A stretch of 64,000 nt of DNA from Solanum dulcamara (Eukaryota; Streptophyta; Magnoliopsida; Solanales; Solanaceae), in contig NC_077242.1 in assembly GCF_947179165.1 (NCBI RefSeq), positions 56,600,097 through 56,664,096 of the forward strand, given 5' to 3'. Every line of letters begins with the position of its first letter. Position 1 is the stretch's first letter. The notes beneath the pieces are model-generated. The model searched no databases. It was not told the origin of the DNA and saw only the letters and a program-made list of their open reading frames with translations. The translations under genes and the position numbers were made by a program. Positions 22,261 through 35,185 of this stretch are shown piece by piece.

Positions 22261-23640
22261 TAGTATTGCACATGTTGAGAAAGATAAGAAAGAATTAATC
22301 AAAGATGTTCATAGATTGACACGTTTAGGGGTGCATTTAGTTGATTCTAATGATGGAGGTGTTCTTGTGTATAATGGTTCGGAATCATCTCTTATAGCGG
22401 ATATTAAGGCTAAGCAAGACCATGATCCAGTGTTAGTTGAGTTGAAGAAGTCGGTTTGCCGAAAAATCCATTTAGGCTTTCTCTCGAGAAGGAGACGGGG
22501 TGCTACGTTACCAAGGTCGTTTATATGTACCTAATGTGGATGGGTTAAGAGAGTTGATATTGAATGAAGCTCACAGTTCTCAATATTCTATTCATCTGGG
22601 TTCCACCAAGATGTATCATGATTTGAGAAAAGAGTATCGGTGGAATGGCATGAAGAAGGACATACCGGAATTTGTATCTAAGTGTCCCAATTGCCAACAA
22701 GTTAAAGTTAAGCATCAAAGATCGGGAGGGTTAGCCTAAGATATTGAAAATTCTACTTGGGAGTAGGAAGATGTGAACATGGACTTTGTAATGGTTACTA
22801 AGAAGCAACATGATTCCATTTGGGTTGTTGTAGATCATATGACTAAGTCAGCTCATTTTCTACCAGTTAAGACTTCCTATGGTGCCAAAGATTATGCTAA
22901 GTTGTATGTTCGTGAGTTGGTAAGACTTCATGGTATGCCTTTTTGCATCATATCGTATCGAGGTACACAATTCACTTTACACTTTTGGAAGTCATTTCAA
23001 AAGGGTCTTGATACAAAGGTCAAGTTAAGTATCACTTTCCATCCTCAAATCGATGGTCAAGCCGAAAGAACGATCCAAACTTTAGAGGATATGTTAAGGG
23101 CATGTGTTATTTATTTTAAAGGAAGTTGGGATGAACATTTTTCCTTGATTGAGTTTGCCTATAATAATAGTTATCACTCTAGCGTCCAAATGGCTCATTT
23201 TGAAGCATTATATGGAAGAAGATTTAGGACCCCGGTAGGATGGTTTGAAGTAGGTGAGATGGCCTTGATTGGTCCTGATTTGGTGATAGAAGCTATGGAG
23301 AAAGTAATACTCATAAGGGAGAGGTTAATAATGGCTCAAAGTTGTCAAAAGTCTTATTCCGATGTTAGGAAAAGAGACCTCGAATTTGAGGTGGATGATT
23401 GGGTCTACTTGAAGGTTTCACCCATGAAGGGTGTAGTGCACTTTGGTAAGAAAGGAAAACTAAGTCCTAGATACATTGGACCTTATAGGATATTGAGATG
23501 TGTTGGGAAGGTGGCTTATGAGTTAGATTTGCCACTTGAGTTAACTATGGTTCACTCGGTGTTTCATGTGTCTATGTTAAGAAAGTTCTTGGGTGATCCA
23601 AATTCCATTATCCCTTTGGAGGATGTAAGTGTTGAAGAGA
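22261..23640 (+). pseudogene. Integrase of K
   Basis: The frame changes near 22455. The zinc-binding region ([10 protein letters not shown] and CPNCQQVK) is in the new frame at 22500-22739 and ends in a TAA; another stop precedes 22773. The core reads through 22773-23681 with the first Asp in SIWVVVDHMTK (residue 21). The second reads IISYRGTQF, where IISDRGTQF is usual, so Asp is replaced by Tyr at codon 22956-22958. The Glu is kept in FEALYGRR. The C-terminal GPY region (GPYRILRCVGKVAYELDLP, HSVFHVSMLRK) is intact. The core would insert the DNA copy but lacks one of three catalytic residues. Confidence 0.9.
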
Positions 23641-23840
23641 ATTTGAATTATGAAGAAGCTTCGGTGGAAATCTTAGACTAGAAAGTTAAGAAGTTAAGGA
23701 ACAAAGAAGTTGTATCCGTCAAGGTGTAATAGAGAAATCAATAAATAGATTGTGCTACGTGGGAAACGGAGGCGGATATGATGAAGTGATACCCGTACCT
23801 CTTTCCCTCTACTCAAGCCTAAGGTAGTAAGTTATTCTTA
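23641..23840 (+). pseudogene. Degraded chromodomain of K
   Basis: After YEEASVEILD a TAG stops the frame at 23679-23681. The rest (KVKKLRNKEVVSVKV, then several stops, WETEADMM) still shows the C-terminal chromodomain of Tekay-type integrases. Such domains are known to steer integration to methylated histone H3 in heterochromatin. Confidence 0.75.
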
Positions 23841-24040
23841 TTCAAGGTTAATTGAACTCTTATGTGTTCTGTTCCTCCTATGTCATTCATATGCATGCAT
23901 GTTCATTAAAGTTGATTTTAAAGTTATGACTTTATGTTAAGTTGAAGTTTTCATATTCTATGCATTTTGAGATGTCATCATGATCATTTAGGTTGCTAGT
24001 CCTCTTTCCGTGTCCTTCCTATGTGAGTTAATCTCATTCG

Positions 24041-24065
24041 AGGATGAATGTTTCCAAGGGGGAGA
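24041..24065 (+). other. Polypurine tract of K
   Basis: GAGGATGAATGTTTCCAAGG and GGGAGA lie directly before the 3' LTR. The upstream GATGAATGTTT part is shared with the LARD, E and G. Confidence 0.8.
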
Positions 24066-26410
24066 TATTATAAGACCCTGAAAGTCGGAGAGTTAGAACC
24101 CAAAAATAAATCCTCAAAGTTTTGACTGGCTTTAGCCTTATGAGTCACTCTACGACCCATAGACAGTGCTACGACTCATAAGAATGAGTCGTGGAGTGAT
24201 CCCTAGAAGTTGATCATGACCAAACTCAAAACAAGGTCTTACGACTCATGTTTACGGCCCGTAATGTTCTCGACGACCCGTAGACGCAACCCATAGGAAG
24301 AGTCCTAAGGCTAAGTTTCAGAAGCCCCTCAAGTTCCAGTCTACGACTTGATAGGATGGTCCATAGAAGATGTTATATGTCATAGGAATAACTCATAACA
24401 AAACTTTAGAAACCTATAATTTTGCAGGTTTTTGGACCTGCAGTATGGATGGATTTGACGAGTCATAATGAAATTTAAGGGTCGTAAAAAGAAACTATTT
24501 ACAAATTTCATAGACTCAAAAATTAGGCCTTTTCTTAGAACTGCAAGACAAGTCATTTTAATGACTCGCCAATTCTTCTACGACCCATAGGAAGGGTCTC
24601 GTAGGTCCAAACTCTAAATTTGAATGAGGGGTAAATGTGTCTTTTTCAAAGTTTGGTTCAATGAACCTAGACACGTTTTTGGCCAAGAATTGCTTCCTCC
24701 TGCTGCAGCAGGGATTTCCACTCTTTTGTCCGATTATCAAAGTCTATATATATTCAATTCTTTAAATTTCCCTCCTATTCAATTCCTTCTCCTAAAATTT
24801 CTCTAAGGCAAGAACTCCAAGTCTCACAAGGTTTCTTCTTCAAGCTCAAGCTAGGGTTTCCAAATTTCTTCAAGGTTCTTCTTCAATTCTTAGTGAATTC
24901 AATCGAGGTATGTAGGGATTGATTCATGGATTCCTTTCACCCATGAAGTCCCAATGTTTTCTCAAAGTTTCTTTCAATTTTAATTTAATTATGAACCCTA
25001 GTTTTGATGAATTGCATTAGGCTGATTCAATTCCATTTTTAGATGCTATCAATAAACATTATATGCATGTTGTCATATTAATTGCATGATTTTGAGATGA
25101 ATTATGAATTCTCATGCATAAAGCTACTTTCAAGTTATGATTATGAAAGTTAAAGATGATTCTATGAGTTGATTGTGAGTTCAATGATTTTTGATGAAAG
25201 TTTCTATGATTTAAAGTTAAGATTTATGATTTTATAATGAAAGTTGCTATGATGATGATAAAAGTTAAGATCAAAGATTTTATTATGGTGTGATAAGTAC
25301 CATTCTCACACAATCATGTTAAAGATGGTGATAAGGACAATTCTCATCGAGGTTATAGATTCTTATGAATCACTAAGTTAATGAGCTATTCCTAGTATGT
25401 TTTAAAGATGGATTGATAGACAGTTACTATCTTTCGCTAATATGTTATAATCATATTTTATGAGTTTTCGTTGGGATATTAACTAAGAACCGAGAGGACT
25501 TCTAGGTGGGGTTCGGTCCGGTAATGCATTTAGTTACTCAAGGGAATCCTATTAGCAACCTAAAGCCCCAAACTATGTAGCCCGCGTATGATATTCTTCA
25601 TGGCCTAGCTAGTTGATCCACATATAGTATAGTTAATTTGAGTTGAGATGAATAACATGACAGAGTATACCCTGGCAAGGTAGCCTCCCCTTTTTGATGA
25701 GGGTTTCATCAAATTCCATATAATAGCTTGCATGGTCTTAGATATTGGTTAAAGGTATTATCCCACACAAGTTAAAATTAAGCTACGAGTTATATGATGA
25801 AGTTTTATTATATACATTGACCATGAGTTTTTATGTGTTTTCAAATGTTTTAGGCCTTACTCATGCTCATTTTGATTGGTCATGCATCTTATGGCATATT
25901 GTTCATGTTCCTTTACTTGTTATATTGTTCATGTTCCTTTACTTATTCATGCATACCTCGCATACTTTGTACTTTCAAACGTAATAATACATATTTTTGC
26001 CAATATTGTCTCACAATGTAGGGACGGACGACACTCATTACCATCCTATTCGTGGATAGAGTTGATTAGATATCAAGAGTTGGTGAGTCCTCATCTTTTC
26101 GAGGGTAATGATCGTGTTTATTATTTCTATTACTTGACTTACTTTTATTGTTCGGGTGATCTAGGAGCTTGTTCTAAGCCCCCATCAAAGACTAGAATAG
26201 AGGCATGTTTAGACGGCTTATGATGTAGTCCGGTTTGGACATCTATTGAGTTGATTTTCCTTAGTCTTATTCCCTTGTGATGATTACCTCCACTTATCTT
26301 TATCATGTTCTTTACCTTATGTGTGTGATGTAAGCTAAGGTGGGTTATGATTGGGGTCATTCGCATCCCGATCACCATGTCATGGCTAGGCCCTAGTTTG
26401 GGTAGTGACA
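24066..26410 (+). repeat. 3' LTR of K
   Basis: It starts TATTATAAGACCC (TG expected) and ends GGGTAGTGACA, 2345 bp. Early U3 is full of short repeats of 'tacgactcat' and its complement. A TATA box, CTATATATATTC, lies at about 24743. The region near 26040-26190 matches window positions 150-300. Short ORFs inside are not genes. Confidence 0.85.
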
Positions 26411-28049
26411 TATTTATAATTGTGACCTTGTTCGATTGCCGATAGTCAATACACATATAGAGAGAACCATTCTTCTTTCTAACAAAGAGAACCAAAGCAC
26501 CCCATAGAGAGATATTCGGTCTAATGAAACCCTTATCCAACGAATCTTTCAACTGCTCCTTTAACTATTTCAACTCTATTGAGGCTATTTGGTAAGAAGG
26601 AATAGAGATAGGTTGCATGTCGGGGAGAAGATCAATACCAAAGTCTATTTTCCTTCCGAGAGGAACACCTAGGAGATCATTGGGGAAAACTTCCAGAAAC
26701 TCATTAACAACCGAAACTAACTAAAGATTAGAACCTTCAGAATTCATATCTCTCACCCGGATTAGATGAAAAATACAATACTTGGAAATCATTTTCCAAG
26801 CTTTAAGGCATGAGATGAATTGACTTTTAAACATGGTATTACTACCTTTCCATTCCTAGGACTGTCTCATTTGGAAACTGAAACTTAACCACATAGGTCC
26901 TACAATATACAGAAGCATAACATGCATGAATCTAATCTATACCAAGAATAGCATCAAAATCGATCATAGCAAGCTCTACAAGATCAACTAAGGTGATTTT
27001 ATGAAAAATCAAAATTGGGCAATTTCGATAGACTCTTTTAGACAAAACTGGATCACCAACAAGAGTATAAATCAAAAAAGGTTCTTACAAGATCTTGGGA
27101 GTAAAAATAAATTTCAAAGCATGATAAGGAGTAACAAATGATTGAGTAGCACCCGGATCTAACAATACATAAACATCATAGTCAAAGACTTTCAACATAT
27201 TAGTCACAACATCGGATGAATCTGCTACCTCCTGACAAGTCTGAAGGGTATAAAATTTGTTTTGAAATTGACCGCCACCCGAAGTAGTACCACACCAATT
27301 CAGATGGCCGATATCTTGAGTCTGAGCTTGCGGTCTAGTACCACTCCTACAATTCTTCACTTGATAACCTGGCTTTCTACACCTATAGCACACTTTCGAT
27401 CCTGCTAAGAATTCTCGCTTATGATTCCTTCCACACTTCTTGCATGAAGGGATGACTTGAACACTCGGAGCTCCTCATTTTACCTTAGGTTAGGCCCCTT
27501 GTCTTTATAAAAACTTGAGGCATACTCCCTTACACTCATATTACCTTGCCTCAAATTGATGAACTCTTATACCTTAACTTCCCTCAGCTCCAAAGGAAAG
27601 AACCAGTCAGGGAAAGCACACTTGAATTCCTCCCAATTAATGAGAATATCATCTCTACCTCTTTCATCCTTCCATTGGTCATACCTAACTTATGTCACTC
27701 TCTTGAGTTGATAAATCGCTAAGTCTGCCTTATCCACTAGACTACTGCCCATGATCCCAACAATCTTAACAATGACCTCAATAAATTCTTGTGGATCCTC
27801 ATCCACCTTAGAGCCATGGAATTTAAGAGGATTCATCCGAGTGAAGTCACAAACCTGGCTAGCCGTCGTACCCATATTTGAGTGCACAAGATCTACTACT
27901 TCTCTATTATCTTGAGCGGCTACATCTTGGGAAAGAACTTAAAACACGGGCAAAAACTCTGCATGCAAGACTTGATCATTCAAAGGGTCAATTGGAGCTT
28001 GTTTCTCCTCCACAACATTCTTTTGGATGAGGTTCCTTCATAGAGGCAT
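26411..28049 (-). pseudogene. gag-protease-RT remnant of B
   Basis: The likely gag start is the ATG at 28049. Gag shows DFTRMNPLKFHGSKVDEDPQEFI (27850-27780) and LINWEEFKCAF. The zinc knuckle reads CYRCRKPGYQVKNC (near 27390-27349), with Tyr where the usual His binds zinc. The protease has VLLDPGATQSFVTP at about 27172-27131, keeping the Asp. RT shows [26 protein letters not shown] and [12 protein letters not shown] before the K junction. Several stops and frame changes separate these pieces. Gag packages RNA and the protease matures the polyprotein; nothing here can be functional. Confidence 0.85.
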
Positions 28050-28114
28050 ATTACTAAAATCGTAAAGAGAAAGCATTGGAGGAGGAAACATTATAGTTCA
28101 ACTCTATCGCATGA

Positions 28115-28263
28115 TGAGATCATGAAAGAAGTGAAGTTCTTCCTAAGATACCTTATAGCCTTCTATTCATTGATGTGGAGCAATTCACACAAATGAACAA
28201 AACTCTACTCCACACAACATGTTAGACTCCCTAGGACACTTTAAACTTTATGCTCTGATACTA
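28115..28263 (-). other. Leader and primer binding site of B
   Basis: The primer site is at 28252-28263 (complement TAGTATCAGAGC, one change from the initiator-methionine site). Downstream, on the minus strand, is the leader block shared with the LARD, E, H and G (28115-28220). Confidence 0.8.
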
Positions 28264-28267
28264 AGTT

Positions 28268-30367
28268 TTTCATGACCCAAACTAGGCCCTAGGTGCGACA
28301 CGATAATTAGACTCCCAAGGGACCCTAACTAAGGCTCTTAGCATATCATTCTTGAGTATTCACAAGGTAAGTAAAAAAATAATCTAAGACATAAATGTGA
28401 AAATAAAGTCTCAACATAGAAAATATTAATAAAAGAGAACAAGTCCCAAACTCAAAATGAAAAGACAACATAGACTCCATGACATCCTACATGCCTCTAA
28501 TAAACTAGATGGGACAAACTCCTAGCTCACCCATGAAGAAATATAAAAGTAATAAGAACGATAAAAGATAAAAGTCTTGTCCTCAGAGCTTGAGGACTCA
28601 CCAACTATAAGAAATTAAAGCTCCACTCTAGCCATGAGTGGGAGGTGTGAAATGATTTTCTGACCCTATATTATGATACAATACAGGCAAAAATATGTGT
28701 TAGTACATAGAATACACTAAGTATGTGAGAATTAGGCATGACCAATGAATATAGGACATAATCAATATGAATCATGAGATGCATGAGCAGTAACTTAACA
28801 CATGAGTAAAACCTTAAAAAATTAAAACATCATAATCATATGGTCAATGCATCAAAATATCATCCCGAGAACTTTATACCTTGTCATATACCTTAGTATG
28901 GGATAGTACCTTTAACAGATATATAAGATCATGTGATCTATAACATAGAATTTGATGTAACTCCCACATCAAGAAGAGAGAGGCTACTTTGCCAAGGTAG
29001 ACTTTTTGAAAACATCATAATCATGAGCTATATGTGGATCCACTAGTTAGGTCATATTGGCATCATAAACCTACATGGGAAATGTAGTTAGGGACTAAAG
29101 GTTGCTACTAGGATTCCCTTTTGTCTACCGGATTGAACCCCACCTTAAATTCCTCTCAGTGCTTAGTCATTATCCCAACAGAATTCATGAAAATATAGTC
29201 ATTAACATTATGTGGAAAGACAAAAAATAATATCAATCCTCATCATAGAAATAATCATAAGAGTAGTTCATTTCCATGATTGATTCATAAAATCCATGAG
29301 TTGGTGAGAATGTCCTTTCACCTATTTAACATGATTGTGTAAGACTTACCTTTCACACCATAATTTCTTCCTTAAAACATTATTGAAACATCATTCATAA
29401 TCTTTCTTGAGTTATTCATAAACCTTGGTAATTATTCATAAATCTTTCATTGAAATGTTCCTTGAAAATATACTTGAAATAGCATATAACATAGGTCATT
29501 GAATTTCAACTTGAAATATGCAATATAATGTGAATTATGTATAATTCTATCAAGAATCATAAGATAAATCATAACTAAAAAGACCCAATACAAATTCATG
29601 AAACTAGGGCTCTTAGAGGAAGAATTTATAAGAGAATTTTGAGAAGAATATTGGAACTCCATGAGTGAAAGGACCCATGGATTAATTACCATATACCTTA
29701 AGATTTAGAAGCCCTAAATTGCAATGAATTGAATTCTTGACCTTGATTTTCCTTGGAACTAGCTTGAGGAAGAAGAAGACCCTTGAGAGAGAACTTTAGA
29801 GAGAAGATTTTAGGATTTGAGTGTTAAGGTAAAAATGAGAGAGGTAGGAGGGTTAGGGTAGTTAATAGTATAGAATAAACCCTAAAACTATCTGCATTCA
29901 TGAATAGAATAATAGGGAAAAGACAAAACTCCCCAAACTTAACTTGGACAAGGGAACCTGGACAGAGGGTCTTCATGAACTGTAGCCCTTCACAGTCTGT
30001 GAAGGGTCTCATGAACTTGAATAGGCTTCTGACCTAAGGGGTTCACCCTCCACGAGCCTCATCATGACCTATGAAGAGCTCCACGGGTCTTGTAGAGCTC
30101 CGTGGGGATGGCCTTGATATGTCCTGGAGGTTGGGATTCCCACGAACCCTTCTACTGTCCATAGTGAGGGACTACGGGTCATGGACCCACCCATGGTCCT
30201 TGACTTGTTCCTTCCACTATTATTTATCACCACCACGAGGCCACTACACAGTCGGTGGTGCCCAATACGGCTCATGATGGGCTCTGTAGGACTCACCTAG
30301 TGCCAATTTTTCTATGCTCTTTCCTTTAAACTCCGTTCTACGTCTTTCCAACTTTTAGGGTCTTAGA
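28268..30367 (-). repeat. 5' LTR of B
   Basis: It is about 2.1 kb, with its 3' end next to the primer site (TTCATGACCC on the top strand) and its start near 30367 (complement TAAGACCC). It is alignable to solo LTR A for most of its length. U3 (29940-30300) holds many short inverted motifs such as CACGGGTC and GTCCATGA. No genuine gene is inside. Confidence 0.8.
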
Positions 30368-30865
30368 AGTTGTATTCAACTTCATTATATACTGTAGATT
30401 CTATGTACTAACATCTTTCGATATTGCACCATTTTATAATGCAAACATAGATATTTAGGATCATCAGTAGGCGCTCCGTTGAGACCACACTTCATCAACG
30501 TTTGGTGATACCTCATTGCTTTTAGAGGACTCCATTTGTTTATGTTCTTCCATTATTGGTAGTTTCTTTGAGGTAGTCATAGGGCTTATCCTGACACATA
30601 TTCATAGTTATTAGAGGCTCCATAGATAAAGTTGAGTTAGTTAAGTCTTTTTAGAGTTATGTTTTAAACATTGCTTCCATTATATTTATAGTTTTTTTAG
30701 AGAGTTGCATGAGTAAACTAGTTATGTTTTAAATACTCATTCTTTAAGCTTCCACATTTAAGTATAGTATTCTCCTTAGTAGTTATCTAGGTCAAGGGTT
30801 TTCTTGGGATCAGAAATAGTTTCTGAGTGCCGGCCAAACCTAGGATGTAGACTCGGGGCATGACA
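30368..30865 (+). repeat. 3' part of the 5' LTR of Gypsy element H
   Basis: It ends GGGGCATGACA directly before a primer site, so it is the R/U5 part of a plus-strand LTR whose beginning is missing. The segment near 30500-30600 has the 'cattgcttttagaggac' block typical of the other Gypsy LTRs here. Confidence 0.7.
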
Positions 30866-30869
30866 AATT

Positions 30870-31030
30870 TAATATCAGAGCACAAGGTTCAAAACTCCTA
30901 AGATGTCTATGAAGTCGTGTCTAGTAGAATCCTTCTTATTGGTGTGAAGAGCGCCACATCTATAATAGGGAGACTACAGGACATTAGTAAGTGTCACTCT
31001 TATTTCATACTCTAAATTCGTGTGATAAAG
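30870..31030 (+). other. Primer binding site and leader of H
   Basis: TAATATCAGAGC at 30870-30881 matches the initiator-methionine site at 10 of 12. The shared leader block (CTAGTAGAAT, GCGCCACATCTATAATAGGG, ACATTAGTAA) lies at 30919-31030. Confidence 0.8.
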
Positions 31031-31082
31031 TTTAACTCTATAAAAGTTATATCTAACTTATACATTCATGTATTTTCAGATC

Positions 31083-32944
31083 ATGCCTTCAAAAAGTACC
31101 AAATGTTAGAGGAACATCGCCAGCACTGATGTCCTCTAAAACTAACTCAAGGAATAAGCCTCCACCTCTAAGAATGTAGACTAGGAATAGAGCTTGCCTA
31201 AAAGACCAAGGCAATGAAAGTGGGACTCAAGAGGTGCCAGCTAGCACTATAAGGGTTCCACAGGCATGCTTTATAGGTTCCCCTCACTTCTAAAGCTAAT
31301 TTTAGAAAGGCAATTCAGATGCTTACTTAGTTGGTGGGTGCTCAAACAGGACGCCAGGGTACTTTAGTTACTAACTCCTATCCCCAAAAGTCATTAGCTA
31401 TGGCTAGGCTCATGGATTTTTGGAGAATGAATCCATTAGTGTTCACAAGGTCAATGGTTGAGGAGGATCCGCATGACTTCACTCATGAGATGTACAAAAA
31501 GAGAGTCGTGGTGAGGATGTCGAACTAGCGGTGTAGGATAATTTCGATCAAGCATTCTTGGACCACTTCTTTCCCTGGGAGCTAAGGGAGAGAAAGTAGA
31601 AGAGTCTATGAATTTGAAATAGGAAGGATTGACAGTGAAAGAGTGCAACCTCAAGTTCATTTAGTTATCCAGGTATGCTCTAGATATAGTTTCGGATGTG
31701 AGGTCCAATATTAGGAAGTTTGTCTCTTGGTTAGGCAAATATGTGAAGAAGTGGTGCAAGCTACACTTATGATTTTAGACATATATATTTCCATGTTTAT
31801 GGTGTATGCACAATAGGTTGAGGAAGATAAGAAGAGAGATAGAGAGGAGCAGTAGAGAAAGAGGGAAAGATTGGCAAGACATAAGCCCAACCAGCAGAGA
31901 AATAGTAGTGGAAATCGTCATTCTTTCAGATAAGATCTTCTGGTTATGCACCACCATTACCAAGTGCATGAGAATCGAGTAACAAAAATGATCAGAGGAT
32001 TTTGGGTAATCAAAATTTTAGAGCTCAGGGTCCTCAATCCCAAGGTAGTGTGGCACAAAGATCTTCACGAAAGCTGCCTTGTGGTAATTATGGTATGCTC
32101 TATCGAAAAGAGTGTCTAATAGCACAAGTGGTTTCTACAAGTCTGGACAGATGGGTCACTTTTTGAGAGAATGTCTGATAGGGAGTAGAGTATTGAGGGA
32201 AATAAGGCCCAGTCTTCTTCAGCAGCACCACCAGGTAGAGTTTGCCATAGGGGTACTACTTCAGGGATAATCGGAAGTTCAAACCATTTGTATGTTATGG
32301 CAAGTCGCCAAGATCAGTAAAACTAGCCAGACACCATTACTGGTATGATTAAAATCATTTCCCTTGATGTTTATGCCTTACTTGATCCAAGTGCAAACTT
32401 GTCTTTTGTGACTCCTTATATATCCATAAAGCTTGGGATTCATCTCGAACTCCTTCTAAAACCTTTCAATGTTCCTACTCTTATTGGTAAATATATTATA
32501 TCTAAGAGAGTCAATTGAGATTTCCCCATCTTAGTCTATCATAAAGAAACCACAGCTAACTTGGTCGAGTTAGACATGGTGGATTTTGATCTCATTCTAT
32601 GTATAGATTAGCTTCATACTTGTTATGAATCAATTGATTGTAGGACTTTATTATTCAAGTTTAAGTTTCTGAATGAACCAGTCTTAGAGTGGAAAGATAG
32701 TCCAGTAGTGCGTAAGGGTCATTTTATCTCATACTTTAAGGCCAAAAAATTAGTCTCCAAGGGGTGTATCTATAATATTGTCTGAGTTAGAGAATTTGTT
32801 GACAAACATCTCTTCAATTAGTTCTAGTTGTGAGCGAGTTTCCAAAAGTCCTCCCTAATAATCTTTCTAGATTCCCTCTTGAAAGGGAGATATACTTTGG
32901 GATATATATCCTTCCTGATACACAACCCATCTCTATTTCATCAT
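31083..32944 (+). pseudogene. gag-protease-RT remnant of H
   Basis: The likely start is the ATG at 31083. Gag is recognised by LMDFWRMNPLVFTRSMVEEDPHDF (31400-31480) and a decayed zinc knuckle near 32080-32130 (CGNYGMLYRKEC). The protease reads VYALLDPSANLSFVTPYI at about 32371-32424, Ser replacing the family Gly, followed by VELDMVDFDLILCID. The start of RT is seen as FPLEREIYFGI before element E cuts in at 32945. Many stops and indels are present. The rest of H lies outside the window to the right of E. Confidence 0.8.
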
Positions 32945-34752
32945 TGTAACACCTTAAAAGTTAGAAAGTTAGTTCAGAAGGAAAAGTTACAGAAATCCAT
33001 ATGCCAATTCAGGTGGACCTACTTACAGATCGTCCAAGGAGTTATCGTCCATAAGAGGGTGTCGTAGATGAGGTCCTAAAGTTGGATAATTTTTTAGGTC
33101 TTAGAAGTTTTTGGACGAGCCCAAAAGACAGGCCGTAGGGAGTGTTATAGGTCGTAGAGGAACTCGTAGTATTGAGTTCAGACATTGTGTATAGGATTGG
33201 TTCTACTATGGGGATCCTACGAAGTATAGGGGGAGGTACAGGAGATAAAATGGTTCGTACATAGAGATTCACAAAGTTGGATTTGAGGTTGTGCAGGATG
33301 AATAGGGTCTACAACCCCTAAGGTTGGGTCGTAGGGTGAACTTCAAAAACTTATACTTTTTACCCTAATTCCACGGCCCATTTTGACGACCCGTATAGTG
33401 ACCTACAAACCATAAGTATGGCCTGTACTTCACCTTCGACAGTTTAGTTTCAGGGATATTTTAGACATTTTTTACTCTATTAATGCATAAGCTATGTCAT
33501 TTGGACTAATTCCTAAGACCTATAACTACCCAAATCCTTCAAAATTCCCCCATTCACTCTCATTCACTCAAAACCCTAAAACTCTCTCAAGAAATTCTGC
33601 CTCAAGGTCATCTCTTTCACCAAGCTAGGATTCCAAGGATTCAAGTCTCCTTTTTCAATTTCAATCTAGGATTCCATTGAGGTATGTGGAAATTTAATCC
33701 ATGGATCCATTTTCATCCATGGAGTCCCAAAGTATTTTCAGTTATTCTTTATGATTTTTTCCAAATCTCTAGTTTTTTTGATGATTTTGTACTGAGTTCA
33801 CTCATTAATTATTTATTTCACTTCTATTGATCTTATCATGCATGATTTGATCTAAATTATATATTTTTGATGAATTTCTCATGAACCTATGCATTAAGCC
33901 TATTTTATAATCAAGAACTATGTTTGAAAATTATGGATGAATCATGATTTATGAACAATGGTTTTAAAGATGCTTCTAGATAAAGTATCAATGATGATTT
34001 TTGAAAATAAGGTTGCTTTAAAAGGTGAATTATTCTTCTCACAAAGGATTTTCATGATATTCTATGAACAAGCCTATCATGATTTAGATGCTTAGATAAA
34101 TGTCTTTATGAATATGTTATGAAATCATAATTTTTTAAAGGATCTATTCTTATGATTTTCAAGTATGTTAAGATGAATTTGGTCAGACAAGATTATTACC
34201 ATTTTCAAAGGTTATGCTATAATTATGACTATTCTTGTTAAGAGTATTACCTAGTACCGAGTTGTACTAGTGGTGATTAACTAGGTTCCAGAACTATGTT
34301 CCCCTGTAGGATATGGCTTAATTATCCCTAACTAGTGGTCCACAAATAGCTCATGTTAATGGTACTTACCTTGGCAAGTAGGACAATATCTTTTTGGTGT
34401 GGGAGGGATGGATTCTAAGCTTTACAGTATTTGAGAGTCCTCATGTTCAGAGGACATTCATATTAGACTCGTTCAAACTTTATTTCAATTTATTTCATGA
34501 TCTAGGACATGTCCTATGCCACACATATGATAGTAGAGGCTATGTCCGACAAGTATGATTTCCGCATTTTTAGATGTTATACTCAGATTTCTTTCTTATG
34601 TTGAGTTTGCTATATTCAGACTTATTTTCTGCTTTTCAATTTACTTGGCTTTCTTAATTGTCGTGGTGTCATGCTTGTTCTAAGAGGCTTATTTAGGATC
34701 TTTTGATATTCTATTCACTGTGTCACGTCTAGGGTGTAGCTTGGGTCATGAT
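32945..34752 (+). repeat. 5' LTR of E
   Basis: It begins TGTAACACC and aligns with the 3' LTR at 62755 onward (shared GTAGATGAGGTCCT, GTCTCCT..TTCAATTTCAATCTAG blocks). The LINE inserted a few bases from its end; LTR end and primer site resume at 42821. Total about 1.81 kb. Confidence 0.85.
34737..34752. repeat. Target duplication of the LINE, left copy
   Basis: TAGCTTGGGTCATGAT is repeated at 42805-42820 with one mismatch. This long, variable size is typical of LINE target-primed insertion. Confidence 0.85.
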
Positions 34753-35185
34753 TTTATTTTTAGTTTTTGGAAAACAGACCTAACCCGAGGATCTTATCCC
34801 TTGTGGCGGTCAGGGGTTGAGCCAAACACCCCCAAGACTTAACATATATATAAAAACAAAAGTACAATGAGGGAGGCATAGACCTTACCTCCAATCCTAT
34901 GTTGGTAAATGAGTCGACTAGCCTACTAAGGCCGGTTAACTCACCCTCATATACTATAAGAACGAACTTAGAAAAAAGCACCTAAGAGAGGACTCCTTTG
35001 AATATATTAATTCTAAGAAAGCGTAAATAAGGGTGACTCTCCCTTACATATTATAAAGAAAGATCCTATGAAAAATAAGACTTCTTCTTAGAAGCTATAC
35101 CTACTTCCTATAGTTTAAAAGAAGAAGAATACATACAAAAAGGAAAAGTGGTAAACCTGTTCTACTAGTAGATCTGGTCAGCCAT
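34753..35185 (-). other. 3' untranslated region of the LINE
   Basis: This non-coding stretch lies between the end of the RNase H frame and the A-rich tail. Apart from a TATATATAAAAACAAAA tract near 34845 nothing particular is seen. Confidence 0.6.

Larger units (their letters stand above)
20492..26410 (+). mobile_element. Gypsy chromovirus K, 5'-truncated
   Basis: The order protease, RT, RNase H, integrase, chromodomain, PPT, LTR is that of Ty3/Gypsy. The linker after integrase and the remnant chromodomain fit the Tekay/Del clade of plant chromoviruses. The 5' LTR, gag and half of the protease are missing; the start abuts element F. The 3' LTR ends GTGACA exactly where the minus-strand RT of B starts, so K was inserted in B. 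The left target duplication is lost. Confidence 0.85.
26411..30367 (-). mobile_element. Gypsy chromovirus B, truncated by insertion of K
   Basis: On the minus strand it reads 5' LTR (28268-30367), primer site, leader, gag, protease and the first part of RT, which stops at 26411 where K begins. The remainder of RT, integrase and the 3' LTR are not present in the window in recognisable form. It belongs to the same broad family as A, G and N. Confidence 0.85.
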
